Program-made: the position numbers and the translations under genes
In this document: piece after piece, positions 8,225 to 17,368 of the stretch
Layout: every line of letters starts with the position of its first letter
How positions within the stretch are numbered: the stretch's first letter is position 1
The notes under the pieces: model-generated
Database searches by the model: none
What the model saw: the letters and a program-made list of their open reading frames with translations, nothing else
What the model was told of the DNA's origin: nothing
From: Solirubrum koreensis
Lineage (GTDB): Bacteria > Bacteroidota > Bacteroidia > Cytophagales > Hymenobacteraceae
Assembly: GCF_039541855.1 (NCBI RefSeq)
Contig: NZ_BAABHA010000002.1
Coordinates: 434,001-498,000, forward strand
Length of the DNA stretch: 64,000 nt
Direction: 5' to 3'

Positions 8225-8289
8225 GAACGCCGAAGCGCCGGCTTCTTTTCCCTAAGGCATTGGGAAAAGAAGCCGGCGCTTCGGCGTTC
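8225..8289. terminator. Bidirectional terminator, 28-bp perfect stem
   Basis: Left arm 8225-8252 and right arm 8262-8289 are exact reverse complements over 28 bases with a 9-base loop. The stem tip holds CTTTTCCC/GGGAAAAG, so U-rich stretches occur on both transcripts. It separates the converging GNAT and protease genes and is much longer than a typical intrinsic terminator. Confidence 0.8.
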
Positions 8290-8300
8290 GGCAAACCGGG

Positions 8301-10436
8301 TTACAGCACGTCCTTGATAACGGCTACGGCTTCGTGCAGGGTTAGGTCTTTGCGCAGGGGCTTGGTAAAACGAGCCAGCCGCTGGGTTTGGGCGCTATCT
8401 GTAGCCACGCCCGTTCCCAGGGCCGACACTTCCAGACCCGGGGCAAGGTTTTGGGCCTGCTTGAACTTCTCCGAAGCCGCCTGCACCAGCTTTTGCTCGG
8501 CGCGGAAGGTGGCCAGGTGCAACGGCGCCTGCGTGGTTTTCTGGCGCTTGAGCATGTTCTGCACCGACTCGTTTAGCACCTGGAACGCGGGGTTTGCGGC
8601 TACGCGCTGTTGGCTGGCGGCCGCCAGTTTAGGCAGCGGCAAGGCCGTGGCGGCCGTTTTGTAGGTAGCGGGCGCAATTTCGTCCCAGGGCAGGGCGTAC
8701 TTGGTTTGCTGCTCGCCGTCGGCAAAGGCGCTGTAGGCATCGGGCACCACAATGTCGGGCGTTACGCCCTTGAACTGGGTGGACGCGCCGTTAATGCGGT
8801 AATACTTCTGAATGGTCATTTTCAGCGACCCAAACGGCTTCAGGTTGGCAAAGTCGGACGGCAGAGCCTGGTCGAGGTCGAAGACGCGCTGCACGGTGCC
8901 TTTGCCGTAAGTGGTGTTGCCCATAATTACGCCGCGCTTGTGGTCCTGAATGGCAGCCGCCAGAATTTCCGAGGCCGAGGCGCTGTACTTGTTTACCAGC
9001 ACCACCAACGGGCCGGTGTACTGCACCTTCGGGTCGGGGTCGGCTAGTACGTCGGCGGCGCGCTGCCGGCTCTTTACTTGCACCATGGGGCCGCTTTCCA
9101 CGAAGAGGCCGGCCATTTCCACGGCGTCCTGCAGGGAGCCGCCGCCGTTAAAGCGCAGGTCCAGCACCACGCCCTGCACGTTTTCCTTCTTGAGCTTTTC
9201 CAGCTCCGTGGCCACATCCTGGGCCGAGCTCCGGCCGCCATTCTGGTTGAAGTCGGCGTAGAAGCTGGGCAGCAGGATGTAGCCAAACTTGCGGCCGTTT
9301 TCCTCGATTACCGCCGACTGCGCGTAGGTTTCCTCAATCACCACCACGTCGCGGATGATGGAAATAACCTTGGTGGTGGCGTCGGGCTTTTTCACCGTCA
9401 GGCGCACTTCGGTGCCTTTCTTGCCCCGAATCATCTGCACCACTTTATCGAAGCGCATGCCTTCTACGGCCACGGGCTCGGCGGGGCCTTGGGCCACGCG
9501 CAGAATCACGTCGCCGGTTTTCAGCTCGCCCTGACGGTAAGCAGCGCTGCCGGGCACGATGTAGGCTACTGTAATCTGGCCGTCTTTTTCCCCAAGTTGC
9601 GCGCCGGTGCCTTCGAGGCGGCCGGTTAAGGCGAGGTCGAAATTGGTTTTGTCGCGCGGCGCGAAGTACTCCGAGTGCGGGTCGTAGGTGTTGGCTACGG
9701 CGTTGGCAAACTGCGTGAGGCGGTCGGCGGCATCGGTCTGGCGCAGGTCGCTAAACCACTCCTCGTAATACTTGCGCACACGGGTGCGGGCGTCTTCCTC
9801 CAGCTGGGCCGGAGTGCGCAGCGGAGCCGAAACAACGGCTTCGGAGGGCACTGCTTTGGTGGAAGCTAACGACTTTTTTTGCTGCCGCTCCTGCTCGTCA
9901 AGTAGCTCGGCGTAGCGCACCATGGTTTGGTACTTAAGCAACCGGCGCCACAAGTCGCGGCGGGCGGCGGCATCGGCCGGGTAATCCAGCTTGTCGGACT
10001 CCGTCTCGAAGGTTTCGTTGACGGTGAAATCGAAGGGCTTGGCCAGCAGTTCGCGGTAAAGCACCTGCGCCTCCTGCATGCGCTGGTCCATGAGTTTGGT
10101 GGTCAGGTCCAGAAAGTCGTGCTTGCCGGCTTTGATCTGGTTGTCGATTTCCTTTTCGTACTGCTGCAACTGCTTGATGTCGGATTGCAGCAAAAAGCGT
10201 TTGTTGTTGTCGAGGCGCTGCAGGTACAGGGCAAAAGCGCGGCGCGAGAAAGCGTCGTCGAGCTGCTGGGGTTGCACGTGGGCCATGGTCAGGCCCTGGG
10301 CCACGGTGTGCAACAGAATTTCCTTTTTCTGCGGTGGCACCTCGTCGCGCTTGGGCGCCGGCGAATTGGGAAGCAGCAGGAAAAAACCAGGAAGCAGCGA
10401 CGCGTACACACCCAGCGTAGAACGGAAGAAAGCCAT
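8301..10436 (-). CDS. Carboxy-terminal processing protease (Prc/Tsp type)
   Basis: A 711-residue S41 tail-specific protease acting in the periplasm. An N-terminal signal segment (VYASLLPGFFLLLPNS) is followed by the helical Prc N-domain (MAHVQPQQLDDAFSRRAFALYLQRLD), a PDZ domain around residues 255-360 (ERLEGTGAQLGEKDGQIT-like region, GSAAYRQGELKTGDVILRV), the S41 core with LDLRFNGGGSLQDAVEMAG, and a C-terminal DUF3340-like helical region. The catalytic dyad is Ser487 in SASASE and Lys512 in TYGKGTVQ, spaced exactly as Ser430/Lys455 in E. coli Prc as I recall it. It probably trims C-termini of envelope proteins. A TATCTTTC box on its strand at 10542-10549 may be its promoter. Confidence 0.95.
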   Translation of the reverse strand: MAFFRSTLGVYASLLPGFFLLLPNSPAPKRDEVPPQKKEILLHTVAQGLTMAHVQPQQLDDAFSRRAFALYLQRLDNNKRFLLQSDIKQLQQYEKEIDNQIKAGKHDFLDLTTKLMDQRMQEAQVLYRELLAKPFDFTVNETFETESDKLDYPADAAARRDLWRRLLKYQTMVRYAELLDEQERQQKKSLASTKAVPSEAVVSAPLRTPAQLEEDARTRVRKYYEEWFSDLRQTDAADRLTQFANAVANTYDPHSEYFAPRDKTNFDLALTGRLEGTGAQLGEKDGQITVAYIVPGSAAYRQGELKTGDVILRVAQGPAEPVAVEGMRFDKVVQMIRGKKGTEVRLTVKKPDATTKVISIIRDVVVIEETYAQSAVIEENGRKFGYILLPSFYADFNQNGGRSSAQDVATELEKLKKENVQGVVLDLRFNGGGSLQDAVEMAGLFVESGPMVQVKSRQRAADVLADPDPKVQYTGPLVVLVNKYSASASEILAAAIQDHKRGVIMGNTTYGKGTVQRVFDLDQALPSDFANLKPFGSLKMTIQKYYRINGASTQFKGVTPDIVVPDAYSAFADGEQQTKYALPWDEIAPATYKTAATALPLPKLAAASQQRVAANPAFQVLNESVQNMLKRQKTTQAPLHLATFRAEQKLVQAASEKFKQAQNLAPGLEVSALGTGVATDSAQTQRLARFTKPLRKDLTLHEAVAVIKDVL

Positions 10437-10851
10437 AACGAAGTAGCGAGGTCAGAGGTAGAAGACCAGCCCGGCATTACTGCCCAGCGGGAACAACTCA
10501 AAGAGACGTTATGAGCATGCGAGTTGCACGGGCCCATTTGTGAAAGATAAACCCGCCGGCGCATTTACCGGGCAAGTCCGTCGGCGCCTTTAGACCAAGG
10601 CGTACTTTACGGGTTTAAAATCACTGATTTACAGATCCTTGTATTTGCACTTCTTTCTATCACCAAAGCACTTTCGCTCTATTATATACCGCAGCCAGCC
10701 ACATCATTATGCTATGCCAAGCGGTTTGTGCCAAGTATTCGGCCAACTGAATTTTACTACTGATGAAGAGCCAGCCAGGAATTCATCGGAGGCATTTCAA
10801 CGGGAAACATGCCTCGGAGGGAAGCGGCCTGCATCGTATCTTCGGGGTTCC
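10437..10851. other. Divergent promoter region, protease / sce7726-like gene
   Basis: About 415 bases without a supported gene. On the minus strand TATCTTTC at 10549-10542 is one base from TAnnTTTG and leaves a leader of about 105 bases to the protease. The plus side is AT-richer from 10610 to 10720 (TTGTATTTGCAC near 10635) and probably holds the promoter of the next gene. The frame of that gene stays open upstream to 10639, but the added residues look non-protein-like. Confidence 0.45.
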
Positions 10852-11496
10852 ATGAACGACCCGGACATCCGCGCCCTGCTTTATCCGCTGCTTCAGAGCG
10901 GCGTATACGTCGACGAGTTGCCCACCGGCACCACCCGCGCCGACGTGGTGCACATTACGCCCGCGTTCATGCACGGCTACGAGGTGAAAGGCGACGGCGA
11001 CACGCTGCAGCGCGTGGGCAGTCAGCTGCCCTGCTACGCCCGCGCCTACGATTTCGTGACCTTCGTAGTAACCGAAAAGCACCTCGCCAAGCTGCTGCCG
11101 CAACTGCCCGAATGGGTGGGCGTGCTGGTGGCCACGGAGCAGGAACTGCGCGAGCATCGCCCGGCGTGTTACAACGCCACCGTGGAGCGGGCTGCCGTAG
11201 CCGGCTTGCTGCGGCTGGAAGAAGTGAAACAGTTTCTGCTGGGCTACGGCCTGCACCACCTGCCGGTGCTGCGCCGCCGCGACGTGGCCAAGCTGCTGCA
11301 AACCTCTCACAGCATTCCACTGTCGGCGCTGGCCCAGTTTGCCCGCGAGCGGCTAATTGCCCGCATGCCACAGCGCCTAGAAAACCGCGCCGTGCGCAAA
11401 GCCGAACGCCAGGCCCGACCCGCCCGCAAAACCAAGCGAAAAAAGCGCACTACCACGCGCAAAAAAAGCCCGCAACGCGTGGCAAAACGTACGTAG
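10852..11496 (+). CDS. sce7726-like protein with PD-(D/E)xK nuclease features and a basic tail
   Basis: A 214-residue protein resembling the sce7726 family: MNDPDIRALLYPLLQSG, then DELPTGTTRADVVHIT and GYEVKGDGDTLQRVGSQLPC, then DFVTFVVTEKH. Asp31 in TRADVV and the E44-x-K46 pair in YEVK have the spacing of a PD-(D/E)xK nuclease metal site. The middle is helical (VAGLLRLEEVKQFLLGYG). The last 40 residues are almost all Lys, Arg, Thr and Ala, a likely nucleic-acid binding tail. Family members are mostly uncharacterised and thought to act on DNA. The ATG at 10852 fits the family start. It lies 38 bases upstream of the amidohydrolase with no obvious link. Confidence 0.75.
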   Translation: MNDPDIRALLYPLLQSGVYVDELPTGTTRADVVHITPAFMHGYEVKGDGDTLQRVGSQLPCYARAYDFVTFVVTEKHLAKLLPQLPEWVGVLVATEQELREHRPACYNATVERAAVAGLLRLEEVKQFLLGYGLHHLPVLRRRDVAKLLQTSHSIPLSALAQFARERLIARMPQRLENRAVRKAERQARPARKTKRKKRTTTRKKSPQRVAKRT

Positions 11497-11534
11497 CTTT
11501 TGCCACCGAAAGCCCCGTGCCTTTTCCTCGCGCT

Positions 11535-12965
11535 ATGACTTCCTTCCATTACCTGTTCACGGCTGCGCTGCTGGCCGCCCTGCCTAGTCTGTCCGTATCG
11601 GCCCAGCAATTCACGCCGCAGGTGCGCGAGTTCATCAAGGTAAACGCTCCCCTTATTGCCCTTACCGACGCCAAGGTGATTGACGGCACCGGCCGCCCGG
11701 CGCAGCTGCACCAAACCGTGCTGGTGCGCGACGGCCGCATTGTGCAGGTAGGACCGGTTAAGAAAGTGAAAGTGCCTAAGGACGCGCAGGTAATAAACTG
11801 CGCGGGCAAAACCCTCATTCCAGGCCTCGTGATGCTGCACGAGCACCTGTACTACACCATGCCGGCGGGTGGTTTCTTCAACATTGCCCAAATGCCGTAC
11901 TCTTTTCCGCGGCTGTATTTGGCGGGCGGCGCCACCACCATTCGTACGGCGGGCAGCATCGAGCCGCAAACCGATTTGGCCATTCAGCGGCTCATTGGCG
12001 AAGGCAAATACATTGGCCCCGACATGGACGTAACGGCGCCCTACATTGAGGAGCCGAGCATGGATATTCCGGCGCTGAACACCGTGAAAGGCCCCGAAGA
12101 TGCGGCCGCTACCGTGCGGTTTTGGGCCGACAGGGGCTGCACGTCCTTTAAAATGTACATGCACGCCACCCGCGCCGACCTGGCCGCCGTGCTGCGCGAG
12201 GCCCACCAGCGCCGCCTGAAAGTAACCGGCCACCTCTGCGCCATCAGCTACCGCGAAGCCGCCGAAATGGGCATCGACAACCTTGAGCATGGCTTTATGG
12301 CCAGCTCCGATTTCGCGGCCAACAAAGTAGCCGATGCCTGCGACTACCCCGCCGCCCGGCGCGGCCTGCAAAACCTGCCCGTGAATAGCCCCGCCATGGC
12401 CGACCTCATTAAGCTGCTCATCAGCAAAGGCGTGGCCCTCACTTCTACCCTGCCGGTATTCGAGCCTTACACCGGCCGCGAAGCCGTACTGGGCGGTGGC
12501 ATGGAAGCCCTGATACCACAGTTGCAGGAACGCGAAACCACTACCTGGAAGCAAAACCAGCAGAAGGATTCGGCCAGCGTGGCGCTATTCAAAAAAGAAT
12601 TAGCCTGGGAGAAAATGTTCTACGACGCCGGTGGCCTGCTGGTAGCCGGCACCGACCCCACCGGCGCCGGCCGCACCATTGCGGGCTACTCCAACCGCCG
12701 CCAAATTGAGCTGCTGGTAGAAGGCGGCTTTACGGCCGTACAAGCCATTCGCATCAGCACCCTAAACGGCGCCACCTACCTCGGCCGCGCCCAGGAAATC
12801 GGCAGCATTGAAGCTGGCAAACGGGCTGATTTGGTGCTGGTGAACGGCGACCCGGAGCAGGACATCAAGCAGATTCGCAACATGGACACCGTATTCAAAA
12901 ACGGCGTCGGCTTCGATTCAGCCAAGATTTTCGAATCTGCGAAGGGCAAGGTGGGTCTGAATTAG
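11535..12965 (+). CDS. Secreted amidohydrolase family protein
   Basis: A 476-residue metal-dependent hydrolase with an N-terminal signal peptide (MTSFHYLFTAALLAALPSL, cleavage near SVSAQQ). After a beta-sandwich start (LIALTDAKVIDGTGRPAQLH, VLVRDGRIVQVGPV, CAGKTLIPGLVMLHEHLYY) come the barrel motifs: HEH in place of the usual HxH, a lysine in SFKMYMHA that could bridge metals, VTGHLC, NLEHGF and AGTDPTGAGRTIAGY, then the returning sandwich GSIEAGKRADLVLVNGDPEQ. Relatives include imidazolonepropionase-like and prolidase-like enzymes; the substrate is not assignable. It probably works in the periplasm and may be co-transcribed with the preceding gene. Confidence 0.9.
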   Translation: MTSFHYLFTAALLAALPSLSVSAQQFTPQVREFIKVNAPLIALTDAKVIDGTGRPAQLHQTVLVRDGRIVQVGPVKKVKVPKDAQVINCAGKTLIPGLVMLHEHLYYTMPAGGFFNIAQMPYSFPRLYLAGGATTIRTAGSIEPQTDLAIQRLIGEGKYIGPDMDVTAPYIEEPSMDIPALNTVKGPEDAAATVRFWADRGCTSFKMYMHATRADLAAVLREAHQRRLKVTGHLCAISYREAAEMGIDNLEHGFMASSDFAANKVADACDYPAARRGLQNLPVNSPAMADLIKLLISKGVALTSTLPVFEPYTGREAVLGGGMEALIPQLQERETTTWKQNQQKDSASVALFKKELAWEKMFYDAGGLLVAGTDPTGAGRTIAGYSNRRQIELLVEGGFTAVQAIRISTLNGATYLGRAQEIGSIEAGKRADLVLVNGDPEQDIKQIRNMDTVFKNGVGFDSAKIFESAKGKVGLN

Positions 12966-12986
12966 CCTTTCCATAACACTACGTTT

Positions 12987-13091
12987 GTCATCCTGCGGCG
13001 CAGCCGAAGGACCTTCTTACGTCAGAACGAGTCGGTGTTACGATGGTCGTTCTAGAGTTAAGAAGGTCCTTCGGCTGCGCCTCAGGATGAC
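12987..13091. repeat. Dispersed palindromic element, copy 1
   Basis: A 105-base palindromic element with ends GTCATCCTG and CAGGATGAC. The arms, about 34 bases each, are complementary apart from one mismatch and one extra base. The central loop contains a segment whose reverse complement is nearly identical to the loop of the element at 18175-18318 (GAACGACCATCGTA, then CGACTCGTTC). It lies between converging genes and could also act as a terminator. Confidence 0.8.
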
Positions 13092-13115
13092 TGGATCTAA
13101 CGTCCTTCTTGTATT

Positions 13116-14165
13116 TTAGGCTACCGGGGCCTGCTTCCGCATCGACGATTCCCGCACCAGCAAATCCGGCTTTAGAATAATCGGTGGCGGGGTTTCGTGG
13201 TTTTCGGCGGGGCTTTTCAGCATCTTTTGCAGCAGGCGCACCGCTGTTTTGCCCATTTGCTCGCAGTGCTGATCCACGGAAGTCAGCATGGGCTCGGTGA
13301 GCGTGGTAAACACCTCGTTGCTGAAACCGGCAATGGCCATATCGTGCGGTACGCGCAGCCCGTGCGCTTTTACGGTTTGCATGGCGCCCACCGCAGCCAA
13401 ATCGTTCGAGGAAAATATGGCATCGGGTGGCTGCGGCAGTTTCAGCAGCTTTTCCATGGCCTGCTGGCCGCCCTGCTGGTTCATCGGGCAAAGCGCAGTC
13501 AGGCGCTCATCCACGGGAATGCCGTGGGCTTGCAGGGCATCGAGGTAGCCTTGGTGCCTGTTTTTGTGGATGTTCAGGTGCAGCGGCCCGGTGAAGTGCG
13601 CAATACGCGTGCAGCCCTGCTCGATGAGGTGGGCCACCACTTGGTAGGCCCCTTGGTAGTCGTCGAGCACCACGGCGCTAACGTTGCTGCCCCCGAAGTC
13701 TTCCACCACGCGGTCGAAGAACACGAGCGGCAGGTTTTGCTTGCGCACAGCTTCGAAGTGGCTGAAGTCTTTAGTGGTGTTGGCCAGCGACACCAGGATG
13801 CCCTCTACCTGCGCATTCATCAGCAGGTCGATGTTCTTGCGCTCCTGCTTCACGTCTTCGTTCGACTGGCAGATCATCACGTTGAAGCCGGCCTTGCTGG
13901 CCTCGGTGGCAATGCCGTGCACCACTTGCGGGAAAAAGTGCCCGGTAATGTGCGGCACCAGCACGCCCAGCGTGTTGCTGCGGCCGCGACGTAAAGCAGC
14001 GGCCAGTTGGTTAGGCTGGTAATTGAGCTCGTCGGCCAGTTGCCGCACGCGCGCTTTGGTCGCTTCGCTCACGTCCTCGTGGTCGGATAGCGCCCGCGAA
14101 ATGGTAGAGGCCGACAGGTTTAGTGCCTTGGCCAAGTCTGTAAGGGAAGCCCGACGATTTGCCAT
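13116..14165 (-). CDS. LacI-family transcriptional regulator
   Basis: A 349-residue sugar-responsive repressor type. The N-terminal helix-turn-helix and hinge read SLTDLAKALNLSASTISRAL and ELNYQPNQLAAALRRGRSNT, followed by a periplasmic-binding-protein-like effector domain (LGVLVPHITGHFFPQVV, GILVSLANTT, DAIFSSNDLAAVGAM, IAGFSNE, TLTEPMLTSVDQ). The effector is unknown. It is divergent from aldolase and phosphofructokinase, so control of sugar metabolism genes is plausible but inferred. The ATG at 14165 begins MANRRASLTDLA as in typical LacI proteins. Confidence 0.95.
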   Translation of the reverse strand: MANRRASLTDLAKALNLSASTISRALSDHEDVSEATKARVRQLADELNYQPNQLAAALRRGRSNTLGVLVPHITGHFFPQVVHGIATEASKAGFNVMICQSNEDVKQERKNIDLLMNAQVEGILVSLANTTKDFSHFEAVRKQNLPLVFFDRVVEDFGGSNVSAVVLDDYQGAYQVVAHLIEQGCTRIAHFTGPLHLNIHKNRHQGYLDALQAHGIPVDERLTALCPMNQQGGQQAMEKLLKLPQPPDAIFSSNDLAAVGAMQTVKAHGLRVPHDMAIAGFSNEVFTTLTEPMLTSVDQHCEQMGKTAVRLLQKMLKSPAENHETPPPIILKPDLLVRESSMRKQAPVA

Positions 14166-14765
14166 CTTGGTACGTAGTCCAGGGCCGCGAATGGCGCAAC
14201 CCAATTGGAAATTCCTCCAACGGCCTCAACAGGTAAAACAATACCCGCTCTGATACGGGCCGCGGACAACGGAGCCGGCAAAATAGCACCGTAAACCTCA
14301 ATTCCCACGCGCTGTTGCCGCTCATTGCGCAATTCCTCCCTATTCTGCTTTCCTGGCTCCTTCAGCCTGCTTCGTTACCTCTTCCTGTCTGGCTTCAGCT
14401 ACTGCCCCACTAACCGCTACCCGATAATCAGATGCTTCGGTGCCGTTTTACTTGTGCATTATATTTATGTTTCGCGAGTAAATACGCACGACGTACCTCA
14501 GGCCTTTCCCGTTGGCTTTACATCGGCTAGCCACGAGCGTGCAGGTAAGTTTTACGTACAGAGGCACGGTTAGAAAGTCACCGGCTGTAACTTGCGGCCT
14601 GCCAAAGCACTGGGCGGTTCCCGCTAGGTTGCTTATTCTTGTATCTGATTTGGACTACCTGCTTTGCCTCTCCGGGCCGACTGGTATAACCGCTCATTCT
14701 TTATTACCACCTCGCGGCTTGCCGCGCTCTGCGCTCCTCTCCTCGACATTCCCTTTCCTTCATCC
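14166..14765. other. 600-base divergent control region, LacI-type regulator / aldolase
   Basis: No gene is supported. TTGGAAATTCCTCCAA at 14205-14220 is an imperfect dyad 40 bases before the regulator start and is the only operator-like site I see. Nearer the aldolase the sequence is T-rich (GTATCTGATTTGG near 14640, CTACCTGCTTTGCC near 14655), a possible promoter without an exact TAnnTTTG. Short open frames here show no protein-like features. Confidence 0.35.
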
Positions 14766-15848
14766 ATGGCTGAACAAACTCTTACCCAACTGCGCGCCGG
14801 TGTACTCCACGGCGACGAAATCCAGTCCCTTTTTCAGTACGCCAAGGCCAACGCCTTTGCCCTGCCGGCAGTTAACGTAACGGGCACGAACACCGTGAAT
14901 GCGGTGCTGGAAACGGCCAAGGCTGTGAACTCGCCCGTCATGATTCAGTTCTCGAACGGCGGTGCGCAGTTCTTCGCTGGCAAGTCGGTGCCTAACGGCG
15001 ACCAGCGCGCCAGCATTGCCGGTGCCATTTCGGGTGCTCAGCACGTGCACCTCATGGCCGAGCTCTACGACGTGCCCGTGGTACTGCACACCGACCACGC
15101 CGCCAAGAAACTCCTGCCCTGGATCGACGGCCTGCTGGCTGCTGGCGAAAAGCACTTCGCACAGTTCGGGCAGCCGCTCTACAGCTCACACATGCTCGAC
15201 TTGTCGGAGGAGCCGATTGAGGAGAACATCGAAATCTGCAAGCGGTACCTGGAGCGCATGCACAAAATTGGCATGACGCTGGAAATTGAGCTGGGCGTAA
15301 CCGGCGGCGAAGAAGACGGTGTGGACAACTCCGATGTGGATTCGTCGAAGCTCTACACCCAGCCCTCGGAAGTGGCCTACGCCTACAAAGAGCTGAGCGA
15401 GGTGAGCCCGCGCTTTACCGTGGCTGCCGCCTTTGGCAACGTGCACGGCGTGTACAAGCCCGGCAACGTGAAGCTGCAGCCGAAAATCCTGCACAACTCG
15501 CAGCTGTACGTGCAGGAGCACTTCGGCACCGGCGAGCAGCCCATCGACTTCGTATTCCACGGCGGCTCGGGCTCCAGCCAGGAGGAAATCCGCGAGGCCA
15601 TCAGCTACGGTGCCATCAAAATGAACATCGACACCGACCTGCAGTGGGCGTTCTGGGAAGGCCTTAAATACTACTACGTGAAGAACGAAGGCTTCCTGCA
15701 AGGCCAGATCGGTAACCCCACCGGTGCCGATTCGCCCAACAAGAAGTACTACGACCCCCGCGTGTGGCTGCGCAAAGGCGAAGAAACCTTTGTGGCCCGC
15801 CTGCAGCAGGCTTTCGAAGACCTGAACTGCATGAACCGCCGCCCCTAA
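14766..15848 (+). CDS. fbaA: Class II fructose-bisphosphate aldolase
   Basis: A 360-residue zinc-dependent aldolase, close in length to the E. coli class IIA enzyme. It cleaves fructose 1,6-bisphosphate to dihydroxyacetone phosphate and glyceraldehyde 3-phosphate in glycolysis, and runs in reverse in gluconeogenesis. Visible motifs are ALPAVNVTGTNTVNAVLE, the metal-binding VVLHTDHAAKK (HxDH), TLEIELGVTGGEEDGVDN, AFGNVHGVYKPGNVKL, FHGGSGSS and GAIKMNIDTDLQW. The start is the ATG at 14766. It is followed by two hairpins and then pfkA on the same strand, so the two glycolytic genes are neighbours but probably separate transcripts. Confidence 0.97.
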   Translation: MAEQTLTQLRAGVLHGDEIQSLFQYAKANAFALPAVNVTGTNTVNAVLETAKAVNSPVMIQFSNGGAQFFAGKSVPNGDQRASIAGAISGAQHVHLMAELYDVPVVLHTDHAAKKLLPWIDGLLAAGEKHFAQFGQPLYSSHMLDLSEEPIEENIEICKRYLERMHKIGMTLEIELGVTGGEEDGVDNSDVDSSKLYTQPSEVAYAYKELSEVSPRFTVAAAFGNVHGVYKPGNVKLQPKILHNSQLYVQEHFGTGEQPIDFVFHGGSGSSQEEIREAISYGAIKMNIDTDLQWAFWEGLKYYYVKNEGFLQGQIGNPTGADSPNKKYYDPRVWLRKGEETFVARLQQAFEDLNCMNRRP

Positions 15849-15859
15849 CCGGCAAAGCC

Positions 15860-15941
15860 AACCGCCGTTCAAACAGTTGATTTTGTTTGAACGGCGGTTA
15901 AGTCAAAGACCACCGTTAGCGGCTCGCCAACGGTGGTCTTT
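15860..15941 (+). terminator. Two tandem hairpins after the aldolase gene
   Basis: The first hairpin has perfect 16-base arms AACCGCCGTTCAAACA (15860-15875) and TGTTTGAACGGCGGTT (15884-15899). The second has 13-base arms AAAGACCACCGTT (15905-15917) and AACGGTGGTCTTT (15929-15941). Together they form a strong stop between fbaA and pfkA. Confidence 0.8.
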
Positions 15942-16155
15942 GCACGCCGGGCCTTTCTTTCGCGGCTGTCGTAGCAGCGGCCGCGTACAGGGAAGTGCCT
16001 CGGTGAGAGAAATAAGTACCTTGGTGGGTAGTAGGCTGCCTCTGGCCGAAATGCCTCCGAGTTTTTCACAAACGGCTCAGCACTTGAGTCACTTGCGCTT
16101 TGGACGCTGGGAAGGCGCACCCGGTTCAAGCCCATTTTTTTAGCGCCACGACAAC

Positions 16156-17127
16156 ATGAAACGGATCGGAGTATTGACGAGCGGGGGGGACTCGCCGGGC
16201 ATGAATGCGTGCGTGCGGGCAGTAGTGCGCACGGCCCTCTACCACGGAGTAGAGGTATACGGCATCATGCGCGGGTATTCGGGCCTGATTAAAGGCGAGA
16301 TTGTGCGCCTCGACACCACCGCCGTGGCCAACATGGTGCAGCGCGGCGGCACCCTCCTCAAAAGCGCGCGTAGCCAGAAATTCACCACCCGCGAAGGCCG
16401 GCAAGAAGCTTACAACCAGCTGGTACACCACGGCATCGAAGGCCTGGTGGTTATCGGCGGCAACGGCACCTTTACCGGCGCGCAGCTTTTCGAGCAGGAG
16501 TTCGGCATTCCTACCGTAGGCGCGCCCGGCACCATCGACAACGACCTGTACGGCACCGATTACACCATCGGCTACGACACGGCCGTGAACACCGCCCTGG
16601 AAGCCATCGACAAGATCCGCGACACAGCCGACTCGCACGACCGCGCCTTTTTTGTGGAGGTGATGGGCCGCGACTCGGGCTACATTGCCATTCCCTGCGC
16701 CATTGGCGGCGGGGCCGAAATTGTGCTGGTGCCCGAGCAGGAACAGTCGCTCGAATCGGTTATCGATATGCTGCAGGCCGGCCGCAAGCGCCAAAAGTCT
16801 TCCTTCCTAGTAGTAGTAGCCGAAGGCGACGAAGAAGGCAATGCAACTACCGTAGCGGCCAAGGTGAAAGAAGCCATTCCCGAGCTCGATGTTCGGGTAA
16901 CGGTTATCGGCCACATCCAGCGGGGCGGCGCACCCTCGGCGGCCGACCGTCTGCTGGCCTCGCAAATTGGTATTGCGGCCGTGGAAGGCCTTATCAACGG
17001 CATGCACTCGGTTATGGCCGGCATTATCGACCGGAAGTTGGTGTACACGCCGTTCGAGGACTGCATCAAGCGCAAAAAGCCGCTCAACCAAAGCTTCATG
17101 CGCATGATCGAGATTCTCTCGACTTAA
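16156..17127 (+). CDS. pfkA: ATP-dependent 6-phosphofructokinase
   Basis: A 323-residue bacterial-type phosphofructokinase catalysing the committed step of glycolysis. Motifs: MKRIGVLTSGGDSPGMNACV (nucleotide loop), GIMRGYSGLI, VVIGGNGTFTGAQLF, the catalytic TIDNDLYGTDYTIGYDTA, EVMGRDSGYIA, and GHIQRGGAPSAADR. Gly in the GGNGTF loop is the ATP-type feature, although the usual GGDGS is here GGNGT. The start is the ATG at 16156. It lies 214 bases downstream of the aldolase hairpins and ends at its own terminator. Confidence 0.96.
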   Translation: MKRIGVLTSGGDSPGMNACVRAVVRTALYHGVEVYGIMRGYSGLIKGEIVRLDTTAVANMVQRGGTLLKSARSQKFTTREGRQEAYNQLVHHGIEGLVVIGGNGTFTGAQLFEQEFGIPTVGAPGTIDNDLYGTDYTIGYDTAVNTALEAIDKIRDTADSHDRAFFVEVMGRDSGYIAIPCAIGGGAEIVLVPEQEQSLESVIDMLQAGRKRQKSSFLVVVAEGDEEGNATTVAAKVKEAIPELDVRVTVIGHIQRGGAPSAADRLLASQIGIAAVEGLINGMHSVMAGIIDRKLVYTPFEDCIKRKKPLNQSFMRMIEILST

Positions 17128-17151
17128 TATTTAGGAGTAACGCTGAAATAC

Positions 17152-17189
17152 CCAAAAGCGCCTGCAATGCTGATTTGCAGGCGCTTTGG
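17152..17189 (+). terminator. Terminator of pfkA
   Basis: Arms CCAAAAGCGCCTGCAA and TTGCAGGCGCTTTGG (one unpaired A) with a short loop, 24 bases after the stop codon. Confidence 0.75.
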
Positions 17190-17368
17190 CATTTATGCTG
17201 GTTATGTTTTCATTGGCTGCGCCGCACTTCAATCCGCGTGCACAAGTTGAGGGATATGGCAAAGCTTATACTTACTTTGTATTTCAAAGTTCTTTTAATA
17301 AATTTGAAACATCGACACCAAACCAGCTTGGAGAACGTTTGGCGTTGAGCAACACTTACCAGTAGCCT

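Noticed and set aside
11307..12554. 415-residue minus-strand frame over the amidohydrolase
   Set aside because: Antisense shadow; the amidohydrolase on the plus strand has clear metal motifs.
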